A program made the position numbers and the translations under genes. Shown here in pieces: positions 20,770-36,200 of a DNA stretch of 64,000 nucleotides. The DNA is from Chondrilla cf. caribensis (Eukaryota; Porifera; Demospongiae; Chondrillida; Chondrillidae). Under the pieces are notes generated by a model, which saw only the letters and a list, made by a program, of their open reading frames with translations, made no database searches and had not been told where the DNA came from. The DNA is taken from NCBI GenBank assembly GCA_964020155.1, contig OZ026554.1:5681416-5745415 (forward strand), given 5' to 3'. Positions within the stretch are counted from its first letter, which is position 1; every line of letters starts with the position of its first letter.

Positions 20770-23700
20770 ATGGTACAGAAACACTGGAGATCCGTAAGAA
20801 TACACTTCTTCGTATTTGCTATAATTTGCAGCTATTAATTTTTGTTTTCATTCCTTCAGATTTTCAACTGGAGGACGTTTGCTTGTTGTTTCTGGTCGCT
20901 ACTTGTGACATGTTTGATAGAATTCGGATATGTTCTTATATTCCAATTTTCCATATTCTCCCCAGTCACCAGTGTGCTGAGTGAGTCATGGCAGGTCACC
21001 TCTCTCTGCTTGTGTGATCAGATTATTTGTTTCTTATAGAGGTTTTTGGAGACCTGCTTGAAGTCGGTCGGTTGTTGTGCCTCTTTCTCTTGGTTCTTAG
21101 TTCGTTGAGTGCCGTCCTCGGACACTGCCTGGTTTACAGGGGTGAGTACTATATTCAAGCGCAGGATATCTCTTAGGCCTCAGTCAGCACTTCATCATCA
21201 TCTCCCCTAACATTATCTCAAAATTGGCATCTTACCTGTAACCATCATCATCATCTCAACATCATCATTCACCATCATCATCATCATCATCATCTCAACA
21301 TCACCATTCATCCTCATCATCATGTCAACATCATCATTCACCACCATCATCATCTCACTCTCCGGTCTATGTAGTCTCCTTACCAGTGTATGCTAAGAGA
21401 TTGGATCACCTATGTGAGGTCCTCAGCAGACGATATCTCCTGTTCATCATCATTTCTGCTCTGTGTGATACCTGTGCTGCTGTTTCTCTATGGGCACTGT
21501 CACCAGCCAGAAGAGGAAGGCTATTCATTCCTTGCGAATCCGGTGTGCCTCACATTGAGCCCGCATTGTGTGTCAACGGTCACCTTGTACTGCTGGTCAC
21601 TTTTGGATTCATTGTGGTGAGTCCACTTTAGCCTTGTAATCTATGCTCTGGTGCCATCACTTCATCTCTATTAGGGTCTGTATGTAGCTGTAGACCATCT
21701 GGCCAGCAAGAGGAACTATATGATGTTTCCTTTAGTGCAGGTGAGACTCTTGAGTCAGGCATTGAGTGTTGGTGACACATTCCTGCTATATGCTCTTAGC
21801 AACCTAAAATTTTTAAAATTAAAGAAAAATTCAAAGAAAATGTAATCAGTGGAGCAGTTACTTATTTGAAGGTAGTAGTGGTTATCACGTAGTCTCCTGG
21901 AGTGCTGTGGTGAGGTCACTGTGTGTTCCCTTGCGGTCTCCCAACCTGGCAGGCAGTCAGACTGGCCCTACCAATGACCATACTCACATGTAAGTAGACC
22001 ACATGGCATGGTGGGTGGTGGTTGGCAGTTCAAACTTCCTCTGTTTGTAGGTTCTCTGTTTGTGCCACACGTCTCAAGCCAGGGATGCCGGTGGAGTGTT
22101 GCCATGGTGATTCACTTACTCTTCATTGGGATCATCCTCTGCATTGCCAGACGAATTGTCTGGAAGCTATTCTGTGTTTTTCATACACAGGTGATTGCCA
22201 TATCGATGACTGTACTTCATTTCATGCTATAACTGCTCAGTTGTGTGACCCTTGTACAGTCAGTCCAGTTCCCTGTCAATGCTACGTATTCCAGAGAGAA
22301 GACCATCTTGCTACACCAGGCTCTTGGTGGAGGGAATCCCAACCTGTTGAGAGTCAGTGAAACCCATCTTTGTGCACGTATGGTTTCCCCACGTGGTGTC
22401 CCCATGTGGTGTCCCCATAACATGTCCCCATGTGGTGTCCCCATGTGGTGTCCCCATGTGGTGGACCTTTGTTGTGTTTAAGGATTTCTTTGGTATGTTT
22501 TTCAGTATCTTGCCTTCCAAGACCTTCACAACCTTGCTCTGCAGTCACCTGAGAGAAGACAGGAAGTGTTCTCCCTCAGCCCTACTGGTGAGATGGAGGA
22601 CAGCCAACCCTGCCATGAAGTTAACATTCCATTCTGACCAATCAGGTGGATCCATCAACTGGGAGAGGATCTATTCCGAGTGTTCTCAGGTCATAAGGGA
22701 ATTTACCAGTCAATTTGTGCCTGATCCCCCTTCTGAACCACTTCCTCAACCCCTCACTCCACCTCCTGCTGGATCACCTGGTTAGTCTGGTAGCCCTCTC
22801 TACTGTATTTGTCTCTCTCACACACACACCTTTCCCCTGCAGTGAGAAGACACATCACAGATGTGATGGACAGTCCACTTGGGATGACTCATCATGACGT
22901 TGCTTGGGAGAAGGCCAAGTTGTGGTCTCAATCGCCAAGTGAGCTGATGGCACAACCCGTCCAGACCCACCATGTGGTGAGCCATCATCACACTGCTTGC
23001 TCTGTACAGGAGAGGTCAAAGTAGTGCATCCTGCACCTAAGAAGAAGTCTCCAATAGCTGTATGGAGTGAATCTGTTGGTAGTGTTCGTAACCGCATTCA
23101 AGGCTGGATTGCTAAGGTGAGGGATAGTTGGGTTGTGTGACCACCAAATGACCAGGATGTACACAATGTAGATGAAGTCTACACTTGGAGAGAAGAAAGT
23201 GATTGCTTATTTCCTAAAAGAAGTAAATTCCTTCAGACCAGTGGGGATTGTGTCTGTTACTTACTATCTCTTCTCTCACTGACCTAAGCTACCTGAGTCC
23301 AAGGATGCCACTCCATTCAAGAACTTCCAGCTCATTGTTTGGTGTGTCGAAGGTACTCACTACTAGACTTGGGTGATGCAGGAACTGAACCCCACCCCTT
23401 GTTCCCCATGTAGGCGTGTCTCAGTTGGCTGTTTGCTCCTACAGTGAGGACAAGTATGGGGTTGTTCAGAAGGTGGGCGTGCAATGTTGATCAGAGGGTG
23501 TGACCGTCTGATTGTCAAACCTAATGTTTGTAGGACCTGTCAGCAATGATATCAAGTTTGATAGCACTATCAAAGGTATGTTCGTGCCGCATTCACCCGC
23601 TGGATGCTATTAGTGTACTGAGCACTCAACTGATATTGTAGGTACTGGACAGCATTGTTAAGACGCCTATCCCATTGAGCTCCACAAGGCATGATGCAGT

Positions 23701-23962
23701 CAGTGATTTGGAGAGCAATGCCAAACATGCTCTGAAAGCAGGTATGTGTCTTCAGATGATTCCACAGCTCCTCATATTACCAGTATTTCATCTCTTTAGC
23801 TGTTTTATTGGCTTTACATAAACTGAGGCAAACCTTTGGCAGCGCAGTCAGGTGCGCCTGCTCCAGTTCAGTGCATGTTGTGTGTCATTCACTCCCTGAA
23901 CATCTCTTCCCTTGTGCAGGCTGCCCCATCAAGACATGCGGTACTTGGTCTGTCTGAAGTAG
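20770..23962 (+). CDS. NDC1: Nucleoporin NDC1 (transmembrane)
   Basis: Pore-membrane nucleoporin anchoring the nuclear pore complex and needed for its insertion. The start MVQKHWRS (20770) splices to IFNWRTFACCFWSLLVTCL, the first membrane segment. More hydrophobic exons follow (LLEVGRLLCLFLLVLSSL, FLLCVIPVLLFLYG, SVAMVIHLLFIGIILCIA). The cytosolic half is diagnostic: YLAFQDLHNLALQSPERRQ then EVFSLSPT, INWERIYSECSQVIREF, RNRIQGWIAK, FQLIVWCVE, GVSQLAVCSYSEDKYGVVQK, DLSAMISSLIALSK, LALHKLRQTFGSAVR and a last exon LPHQDMRYLVCLK, stop 23960-23962. Each matches human NDC1 in order. Introns hold a CAT-rich repeat (21240-21358) and a 14-bp repeat (22380-22465). Middle membrane exons are only partly traced. 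Confidence 0.88.
21240..21358. repeat. CAT-rich low-complexity repeat in NDC1 intron
   Basis: Imperfect (CAT)n with longer units such as catcatcatctcaacatcat. Located between two membrane-segment exons of NDC1. Confidence 0.85.
22380..22465. repeat. 14-bp tandem repeat in NDC1 intron
   Basis: About five copies of ccccatgtggtgtc with minor variants, ending about 45 bp before the exon YLAFQDL. Confidence 0.85.
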
Positions 23963-24053
23963 GAACTATACTAATGATATTCATACTAGGCGGTATGAAT
24001 AGTATTAATCGTATCCTACCGATTGTGTTCTAATAATCAGTTGTTACAGAAAA

Positions 24054-25678
24054 ATGTCGGCCGTTCGTTCGATCATCAAGGGAACAGTTAATGCCAAAGG
24101 ACCGGGTTTGGTGAGGTGGACAGCGTGGTCGACAGCGATTATGTCTTGCTCTGTGTAGTGTTCGTTACCAGTCATTAATTCCAGTAGTTACTGGCTATGC
24201 TGTCCCATTGGCTCCCAGCTCACATAAGCCCGTACAAAAGTGTATGGTCCGCCTCTCAGTGGCGGCACTTAAACTGTTTCTTTGTCATTTTCTTCTCACT
24301 CTCGTGTAGACGGGAACCTTGGGCTCCTCCACCAAGTGCATAGCCAAGTTGTACGCAGGGTCTCAGTCGGAAGAAAGTAAAATCGATTTTTATAAAAGTG
24401 ACGGCGACCCGAGGCCAAAAGCTTCTTGCAAGATACACAGAGGAACTGAAGTTGAAGTTCAGTTAAAGAAGATTACTATTGTAGTGTCGAGTGACTCGTC
24501 TTACTTCGACTGTACGTTCACGTCCAAAGAGCAACTTATAAAATGGGTGGGTAAGATCAAAGACATCCAACCTGGGATACTGCTTAAGGGAGACACACGC
24601 GTTCTGGACAACATGATCTATGATTGTGAGTCTGTGTGTGTGGAGTGGGGAGTGGTTTGTGTACGTACCATCTTAGAGTATACTGTGGGCCATCGATGGT
24701 GTTCCTTATGATGAAATTCCGATAATGTTGACAATGTGACCAATATATTTGGTGCACTACATGCTGGGAGTCATTCAGGTGACTTTTGTGTATTTGATTT
24801 TCAGTTTCAGCTACCTGTGTACACAAAATAGATGTGTTGGAAGGTAGGTGTTTTAAGTACTCCTTCCGCTGCAGCCATTCCCGACCCTCACAATGACCGA
24901 GGTCCTTTCAGAGTGGAGATCCAGCACAACCAGCTGCTGCCCTATAGCGGGGCTGCTCAACTCAAATTTGAAGTGATGGAGTCTCAGGGACTTTATCTGA
25001 TGGACTTGTTTACAGAATCACGTGGAAAGGTTAGTCCGATTGTTCGCTGGCAGATTGATCACTTAAGAGGTTATGGAGCTTCGGATTCAGTCCTTAAAGT
25101 GGAAACTGGAAGGTACTTTGTTTTGCCTTATGACCTGTATTTTTCACTACCCAACAATGATCTCTGTATGTTTGTCCTACACAGGAAGACACCCACTGGA
25201 CCAGGATGCTTTGTGTTCAAAACCCCACAAGCTGAAAGCATTCGTCACATCATTCATCACTGGGCTTCAGAGATTGCTCGTCACCGAGCACAAGGAGTGA
25301 GAACGACAGTAATCCCACCCCAGAACTAGTGTGCTATGATATTTCTTTCTTCAGGTGATGACTTCGCCAACCGCACCACCCAACTATGAACCCCTGTCCA
25401 ACTGTACCACCCCAACGTCTCCCCCTTTACCTGGTGCACAACTTCCAGACACCTCCACACACAATTTCAACCCAGCTTACCAGCAGCTGAAGTTCAAGTC
25501 GGAAACACCTAAGTCCCACTATCAAGCACTAAACGTGGATACCATGTCCCCCCCGCCGCGCCCTCCACCTATCCAGAGTACCCCCACCAGTACACACACT
25601 TCACAGGAATCAGCGTATCAACCGTTATCTCCTCCAACCATGACAGAGTCCAAATATACCACTGTTAAATTGCAATGA
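24054..25678 (+). CDS. DOK/IRS-like adaptor: PH + PTB domains, tyrosine-rich tail
   Basis: Predicted cytosolic adaptor for tyrosine-kinase signalling. It starts MSAVRSIIKGTVNAKG at 24054. A PH-like domain follows (TGTLGSSTKCIAKLYAG; KIDFYKSDGDPRPKASC; FDCTFTSKEQLIKWVGKI). Next is an IRS-type PTB domain: GPFRVEIQ, GLYLMDLFTES, VRWQIDHLRGYGASDSVLKVE, then TGPGCFVFKTPQAESI and IIHHWASEIARH. This WxxxxLRxYG...GPGxFxFxT pattern is the IRS/DOK PTB signature. The ~110-residue tail has five tyrosines followed by L or V at +3 (NYEPL, NPAYQQL, HYQAL, AYQPL, KYTTV) and proline runs (PPPRPPP). This order fits DOK family members; FRS2-like is less likely because FRS2 lacks the PH domain. The exon join in the middle of the PTB domain was not fully resolved. 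Confidence 0.82.
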
Positions 25679-25769
25679 CAAATTACCTGAATGTGTGTGT
25701 GTTGTTAATGCTGCGTGTTTAATAATGTAATAATATTATTATTATAATACAATGTCTCATAAAAGTAAA

Positions 25770-27610
25770 TTATACACAATTAAAAGGGCAGGAAACATCT
25801 CGTCCTCTCTGTACAGTCACATCAAAACCATGCAGTAGTGCTAAGTTAGCCATAAACAGCCGATCTTGGATTGGGTCCAGCCCAATATCTGCCATATGGT
25901 CAACTGACAACACATGGTCACCACCTTGTGAAACAGCAGCTAAAAGCTCAAACACTTTGTGATTGAGATCCTCAAAGAACCTAGTGACAACAGAAGCAGC
26001 TAAACCAGTCCTGTAGTGGGTGCAGCACAACCAACTCACTTGACAAACCCGTGGTCCCCACTCCCTCCCCCAGAGGCCCTGGACTGAGCGCTTCTGTTGC
26101 TCATGGTCTCCTGCAGGTACCTGAATCGAGCTTGGTCCTGTCTGGTAACTGTTAGTAACGGCTCTACATATGCTGACCGACTGGTTACCTGTCTGTCTGC
26201 TACGAGCACATCAAACAAGTCCTCTTTACTTTGCATGATGTGCTCTGTTGTGCCTATCAGTGGTACACTCAACTGGGTCAAATGGAGGACAATCAAAATC
26301 ATTAGCAACTGGCTCACAAGCAATGTATGTTCTCTTGGACCTGAGCAGTTCGATATCAGACACACTGATATAAAACTGAGGGTGGCAGTCCACATCGATG
26401 TCCATTGTCAAGTGGTGTGATGTCATCAGGCAGTTACAGTACACTGCAACCATTGAGGGCATACAGAGAGGGAGGGTCAGCAACATCAAGCAAGAAGCCC
26501 CATAAGGTCTCCCCACACCCTTCAGGATCCACAACTCACCCTGCAGGCAGGACCGTCCCACTGGAGGAGTGGAGTAATACAGGATTCTTTTCTGAAGCAA
26601 AGCTAGCTTCCACAGGACAAAAACCGAGGCACCAAAGTCAGCAACAAATTCTTCTATCAAACTTGAGGGGTGCTGATCCTGTAATTAGCAGGTGGTGTGA
26701 CCAGGTGACTATGATAATAATAATAATAATAATAATAATATGTTGACTGATTCAACTCACCAGGGACAATGGAGACATCACATGTGTGTTTCCACTGCTC
26801 TCCTCTTTAAAAGTATTGGATGAAGTCCTTGATCCAATAGAAAAACGTTTGATGTAGTCCTGTAGAGGCCCATAGTCCTGCTGGTGTTCCAGCTGGTGTC
26901 TGCAATACAACCAAACACCATTCAATGTGAATACCACGTCACAACACACCAAGGTGTAAGCAGCTACAACACACCTCACTTGCTGCTGCAGGTAGCCCAT
27001 GTGCATACCCAGGGAGTGGTAGCTTTCTGCTAGAACACCCACACACTTCATCCTAACCCCCCTCTCCTCTTCACTTTTTACTGAAAGCTTCTCAAAACAG
27101 CTTAGGCCATACCAATCCATGTATCTGAAATAGCTGCATACAAAGCGTATATGGTACCCTCTTCAAGTAGTACACCAAACACTCATCTGCTAACCAATTA
27201 CTATTGAAACACTAGCTCTCACGTGCCATTCACGTGCTCCGTGTGGCACTTACATGAAATCTCTTGTAACGTTATGCAGACCACTTGCAAGGGACTTGAA
27301 CTCCAATCCTTCTAGATTGTGTCCCTTTGGATAGCTCCACTCAACAGTATTACCTTAAAACATAGAATAAATTCTCAAAATTAACAATACGCAGTATTCT
27401 CCGCCACAACGACACCCCAAGGGACAACTATTTTAGAAATGCACCTTTTTTAGTGTCGAAAGATACTACGAACACAACATCAAGATAATCCTTGGTATCG
27501 TTATCTCTTGATCTCGCTTGTGGCGAACGTCTCGAGTTTTCTACTTGGCTGCTCCATTCGCTATCTCCAGCAGTCAAGAGAGGTTGTCTGTCTTCGTCCA
27601 TTTTATTCAT
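25770..27610 (-). CDS. DENND11: DENN domain-containing protein 11
   Basis: DENN-family protein, presumed regulator of Rab-type GTPases. The start MNKMDEDRQPLLTAGDSEW at 27610 (alternative ATG 27601) is followed by DVVFVVSFDTKKG and NTVEWSYPKGHNLEGLEFKS, the DENND11 N-terminal signature, then YGLSCFEKL, ERGVRMKCVGVLAESY, HQLEHQQDYGPLQDYIKRF, DFGASVFVLWKLALLQKRIL, YSTPPVG, ISVSDIELL, YVEPLLTV, DQARFRYLQETM and a C-terminal MADIGLDPIQDRLFMANLAL with FDVTVQRGRD. Exon order and motifs match human DENND11 (KIAA1147) throughout. It is convergent with the DOK-like gene (91 bp) and head-to-head with MCM4. An (ATA)n run at 26708-26741 is intronic. Confidence 0.9.
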
Positions 27611-27701
27611 TAGGTTATGTCATATGTCCCGAGTCCTTATCTCCGGATATTTAGTATATTTTCGGATACTTAAAATTGGCGCCTTTTTACCGCCAAAAGG
27701 A
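27611..27701. promoter_or_regulatory. Bidirectional promoter DENND11 / MCM4 with E2F-like site
   Basis: 91 bp between start codons. TTGGCGCC at 27676-27683, followed by accgccaaaa, is an E2F/DP-type GC core placed about 20 bp upstream of the MCM4 ATG. E2F control of MCM genes is established in animals and plants; its use here is inferred from the sequence match. Confidence 0.5.
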
Positions 27702-31728
<4,027 letters not shown>

Positions 31729-31772
31729 AAATGAACAAATTATTCATCTATGCTCTGTGCACTGTGTGGTGA

Positions 31773-32107
31773 TTACATGAACTGAGAATAAGGATGAGGA
31801 GTTTGGGTTGGTAATAGTCCGAATCTTTTCTTCAAAGTAATCCTTTCTTTTGAGTACTTGTCGTCAGGGGAAAAACGAGCTATTCACAAGAAACGTACAA
31901 TAGTCTAACGATGCAACAAAATAGCAAATTATGCATCAAATATGGCGCACCTGGATGAGCGGAGGAGGTCGGCTTACCGTCCGGACCAATCTTCTGTAAA
32001 TTGAGACACAAGTAAGTTACAGGCTACCACATGTGCAGTAAAACAACGATCACCTTTAGCGTATAAACTCGTTCTCCTTTCTCGTTCAAATAGTACATTA
32101 AATGCAT
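31773..32107 (-). CDS. NOP10: H/ACA ribonucleoprotein subunit NOP10
   Basis: Small core protein of H/ACA snoRNPs (pseudouridylation) and telomerase RNP, bridging dyskerin and NHP2. Each exon is too short to stand out alone. Exon 1 (32054-32107) encodes [18 protein letters not shown]. Exon 2 (31951-31993, 43 nt) encodes [14 protein letters not shown]. Exon 3 (31773-31879) encodes [20 protein letters not shown] and the end, stop at 31773. All junctions are GT-AG and the frame holds (HP-A-RFSP). The result is 67 residues against 64 in human, with the diagnostic [26 protein letters not shown] and KKRFG blocks. Head-to-head with EMC4 (91 bp) and tail-to-tail with MCM4. Confidence 0.95.
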
Positions 32108-32198
32108 AACGTCTCTGCCGGCAACTGAACGAACACAAGGCTTCTTGTCCAAAGTCTCACTCCAATTTGACTGAACTTGGAGTGGGTTTTGATATAAA

Positions 32199-33043
32199 AT
32201 GGGGAAAGGCAAGCATAAATGGATGGTCAGTTTTCCTCCTAGCAAGTAAGTTGAACAAGCTCGTCTTCAGTGTAATTTTACTGTTTAAACTTGACTTGTC
32301 CATTTTTAGGGCTCCTGTAATTCCACCAGTTGGATATCGAGAAACACCGTCGACATCAGAGGTAAGGATATCAGGCTCTGTCCCAGTTTTAATATATTGA
32401 CTTATGTTTTATTGATGGATCGCCACATAGGATGAAATTGAAGGTACTGATGATTCTTTAGTTACAAAGGTAAACGTGCATGTGTGCTGGTGTATGATCT
32501 TGAGTCTCAGTCTGACAGTTTTCCTTACTCGACTCACAGCAAGGATGGAGCATTGCGCTTGGCCCGTGGAAGTCTCTTCCAATGAATCTCTTGCTTCTGT
32601 TCATGGTTGGGAACCAGATAGGTCTGTTCCCCGTCATGATGGTTGGGATGATGTTATACAGACCAATTCAAGCAATGCTTTCATACAAAGATGGTGAGAT
32701 GTTCTCCCTGATAGTAGTGATCATAGCTGATGTGATCGGAATGGCTACTCTTGTGTTGTATAGTGTTTGACAAACTGACTGGAAACCAAAGCATGCTACA
32801 GAAGTTGCTCTATTTATCAGCGAATGTGTTAATTTTGGGCTTGGCCATGTGGAAACTGCGTAGCATGGGACTCCTACCTACAGCTCAGTCCGACTGGGTG
32901 GAGTTCATTGAGGCCAGAAATGTGAGAAAATTTCTTCAGCATGAGCCGGGCGGGATGGGGCATTGGACATGATGTCTATTCTTATTTTCTCATTTATACA
33001 GAACTTAGAAGTATCCGTAGGAGGAGTAAGAGTAAGCAACTGA
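32199..33043 (+). CDS. EMC4: ER membrane protein complex subunit 4
   Basis: Subunit of the EMC insertase, which inserts tail-anchored and multipass proteins into the ER. It starts MGKGKHKWMVSFPPS at 32199. The joins SK-APVIPPVGY and TKQGWSIALGPWKSLPMN keep frame. Diagnostic EMC4 segments are WSIALGPWKSLPMNLLLLFM, GNQIGLFPVMMVGMMLYRPI, a second hydrophobic stretch LLYLSANVLILGLAMWKLRS and MGLLPTAQSDWVEFIE, matching human MGLLPTHASDWLAFIE. The short last exon gives NLEVSVGGVRVSN and the stop at 33041-33043. About 175 residues, near the family norm. Confidence 0.94.
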
Positions 33044-33216
33044 TGAGATCTGATATCTCCATGATTTTGCGTTTTTAGCTCTCTGTAATAACCATTATTT
33101 GCTTGGTCTCGCGTACCCATTGTCACCGAATAGTAAACCGGAGGCAGCTTAGCGCCCGTCTGGGCTGATATGTGATGATGGATTGGGCATCCGGGCTAGT
33201 ATCAGGTTTGCTAACG

Positions 33217-33233
33217 AAAGGGATTATCCCTTT
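33217..33233. promoter_or_regulatory. Palindrome AAAGGGATTATCCCTTT immediately upstream of WDR24
   Basis: A perfect 17-bp palindrome about a single central base, ending 6 bp before the WDR24 ATG. Related GGGA-N2/3-TCCC palindromes occur at 13998-14008 (SLC52A/LARS2) and 50128-50142 (NGDN/RPGRIP1L). Role inferred. Confidence 0.45.
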
Positions 33234-33239
33234 ATAAAA

Positions 33240-36200
33240 ATGGCGGCTAAAAATATATTGAGGCAAGTGACCAAAGGGCGTACTCACCAGTTAGGTAAGA
33301 AGATAGTTGAAATTTAAACTTGCGATATATTAAATGCAGTGTTCGTTCGGTATGTGCCCAGGTCCTGACGTTCTACCGCCTGTGAACAGCGAATTATCGT
33401 TTCCTTTGGAGACTGCTCCCAACACTCTAACCATTAACTCAGTGGGAGCATTGGTCGCTGTTGGAGGACGCAAGGGTATGAAATACATGCAATCTTGCAC
33501 GTGTATCCAGGGTACTATGTGTCTGCCTTGTTTGTTGTCATAGTCTTCTTGATATGCCAACTGAATCGCGAGCACCAAGAGCTGACTACTGTGCTCAACT
33601 TGAGGGACTTGCCTCCGAAAAGGGCGGTGAACTTGAATTACAGCTGTCTGGACATCCAATGGAGACCTGGCAGTGGTACGATGGGGGTGGGGGTGGGTGT
33701 GGGTATATATGTCATTTTCTTCTTTTCTTATCTGACATAGACAGTCAGTTGATGTCAGCTTCTCCTAATGGCTCTGTTGTTCATTGGGATCTCACTAAAA
33801 GTGGCAAAAATAAGAATAGTGAGATAAACTGCTCGAAGGGATACCCCAATTTAATTGTGTATTACTTTGTGTACTCCAAATCTAGCTATGTACTATTTCT
33901 GTTGTAGTCTTTGTCTTCAATAACCACGAGCGTACAGTGAACTCCTTGTGCTTTCGGGATGAAAACCTCTTGCTGAGTGGGTCTCAGGACACAACTATAA
34001 GACTATTTGTGAGTTTGGAGACTATATCATGTCACGTGACATTCACAGGACATAATACGCACATCGGTGGACTCATTATTATTCTGTAGGATCTGAGGTC
34101 CAAGCAGGAAGCTGCATGCTTTAAAGGGCCTGATGCAGTGAGGGATGTCAAGGTAATATTCTTTCTGACATGGCATGGAGAAGAAGAGATGAATGCTTGT
34201 ACTACCTTAGTTCTTCCCGTATGGAAAAGACAGCACCAGCTTTGCGGCTGCTCTTGACAATGGAGTGGTTCAAGTGTGTGACACACCTGATGAGTCGTTT
34301 GTGTGTATCCGTTCAATGTAATGAGTTACTTCATTAGTTTTGGGACACACGTTACCAAGATTGCCACTACCATGTGATAGCAGCTCACTCTGGTCCGGTC
34401 TACAGCTGTGAATGGCACCAGGAAAAGGAGAACCTCCTGGTCACTAGCGGGAGGGATAAGAGCATACATGTGAGTGTGTGTGCTAGTGTGTGGGAGGAGG
34501 TGTATGTGTGTGTGCTGGTGTGTGGGAGGAGGTGTATGTGTGTGTACTAGTGTGTGTGCTGGTGTGTGGGAGAAGGTGTATGTGTGTGTGCTAGTGTGTG
34601 TGTGCTAGTGTGTGTGCTGGTGATTTAGTTAAAGTAATGACTTTATATTATTGGAAGGTGTTTGAAGTGGCTGGAAGCACTGTTAAGGACACATGTGTCA
34701 TTAGCACCATCCTGCCTGTCTCCAGAGTACACTGGCGGCCATCTTACAGGTCACAAGTGGCAAGGTACCCTATTCCTTAGTGTTACCCATGTCGGCCATC
34801 TTGTTATGGTCCTCTACGTTCAGTTGCTACCAGATCCTTGACAGCAATGTGTCTGTGTGGAACACAGCACGGCCCTACATCCCTATACTCTCCTTCCCCA
34901 ACCACAGTGACGTTATTACTGGCAAGTGCTCCCTTAGTGTGGTCTTGGGGACTCTCTGTGATGGTCATTTTTTTGTAGATTTCCTATGGCTCAATGACAA
35001 AGAGATTTTATCTTGCTCTAAGGACAACAGAATTCTAGTCCAAACTATGAACACCACAGATAGACCAGTAGATCATGTGGTGGGAATATCTATATTGACA
35101 TTTGTTGTTGTTGTTGTTGTTGTTGTTGCTGTTGTCTGACACTTGTCATTATAGGATGTGTTGTTATTGCCTCTCCCACATAGTCTCAATTAGGACTATC
35201 AGTTGATTGCCATGGTGATGTAGCCTTTAGTTGTCATTCAGCTCAACAGAAACCACCCTCCAGCAGCAGGTATAGTGGGTGTGTCAGTGGGTGTGTCTAT
35301 AAGCACCTGAGACATGTGCATAGTTCTCATCTCTCAACATCCAGGAACCCTACATCTTTCAAGAGAGAGTCAGCTGACCATTCCAGCTCACTGATAGAGT
35401 ACGACCAACCTCAGAAGGTACGTCCTACCCTCCACCCTCCTCTACGCACACGTGCAATGCTCAATTCTACAATAGGTACGAGACACATTTGTGGAGTGTG
35501 CCAGAAGGTTTGTACTGAAAGGCCAACCCGTGGAGGAACTGTGCCAGAGGAATGCCAAGGTGGGCTACATTTGGAACCGCAGTTCAGCCCTGTTCGCTAG
35601 AAGTCTGTGTCACCAACGTAGGTTTGTGAAGAGCTTCAGTTACAAGACAAAGTCAATACATGGAGAATATTGGAGCTTTTGAGTCGTACCTCTCTGTACC
35701 CCTCCAAACTGGACAATCACTTGGAGAATTGTGGCACTACTGAACGAAGAAGGCATGTCTCAGTGAGGAGTGGTACGGACCAGTCTGTGCCCTCTGGGCA
35801 GGTTAGAGGCAGACAAAGCGTAGACATAACAGACCCAGAACCCTTCAAGCCTGAGTCTCTTGGTTGGTGCACCAAATAGCATATTGGGGAATTCCCTAAT
35901 CACTGCCGTTGCCTTGTTTCTAGTAGGAGTTGAAGAAGATTTTCTGTCAATGGACAGTTTCAAAAATGACAGTATGTTCCTCTCAAGTTCTGGGGCTCCT
36001 TGACTTGATTGAATTTGGTGAACCTGTTTACTTTTTGAAGTGGAATTCTTTGATGAACAGAATGATGAAGAACTGTCTGATGTAGCCATTGCAGCCAAGC
36101 TACAAGCCAACACACAAGAATGGGAGTTGCCTTCAGCTGATATACACCTCCTGAGGAAAACCAAAGACATTCCTGAAAGGCTAGCCATGTTGAACTTTGT

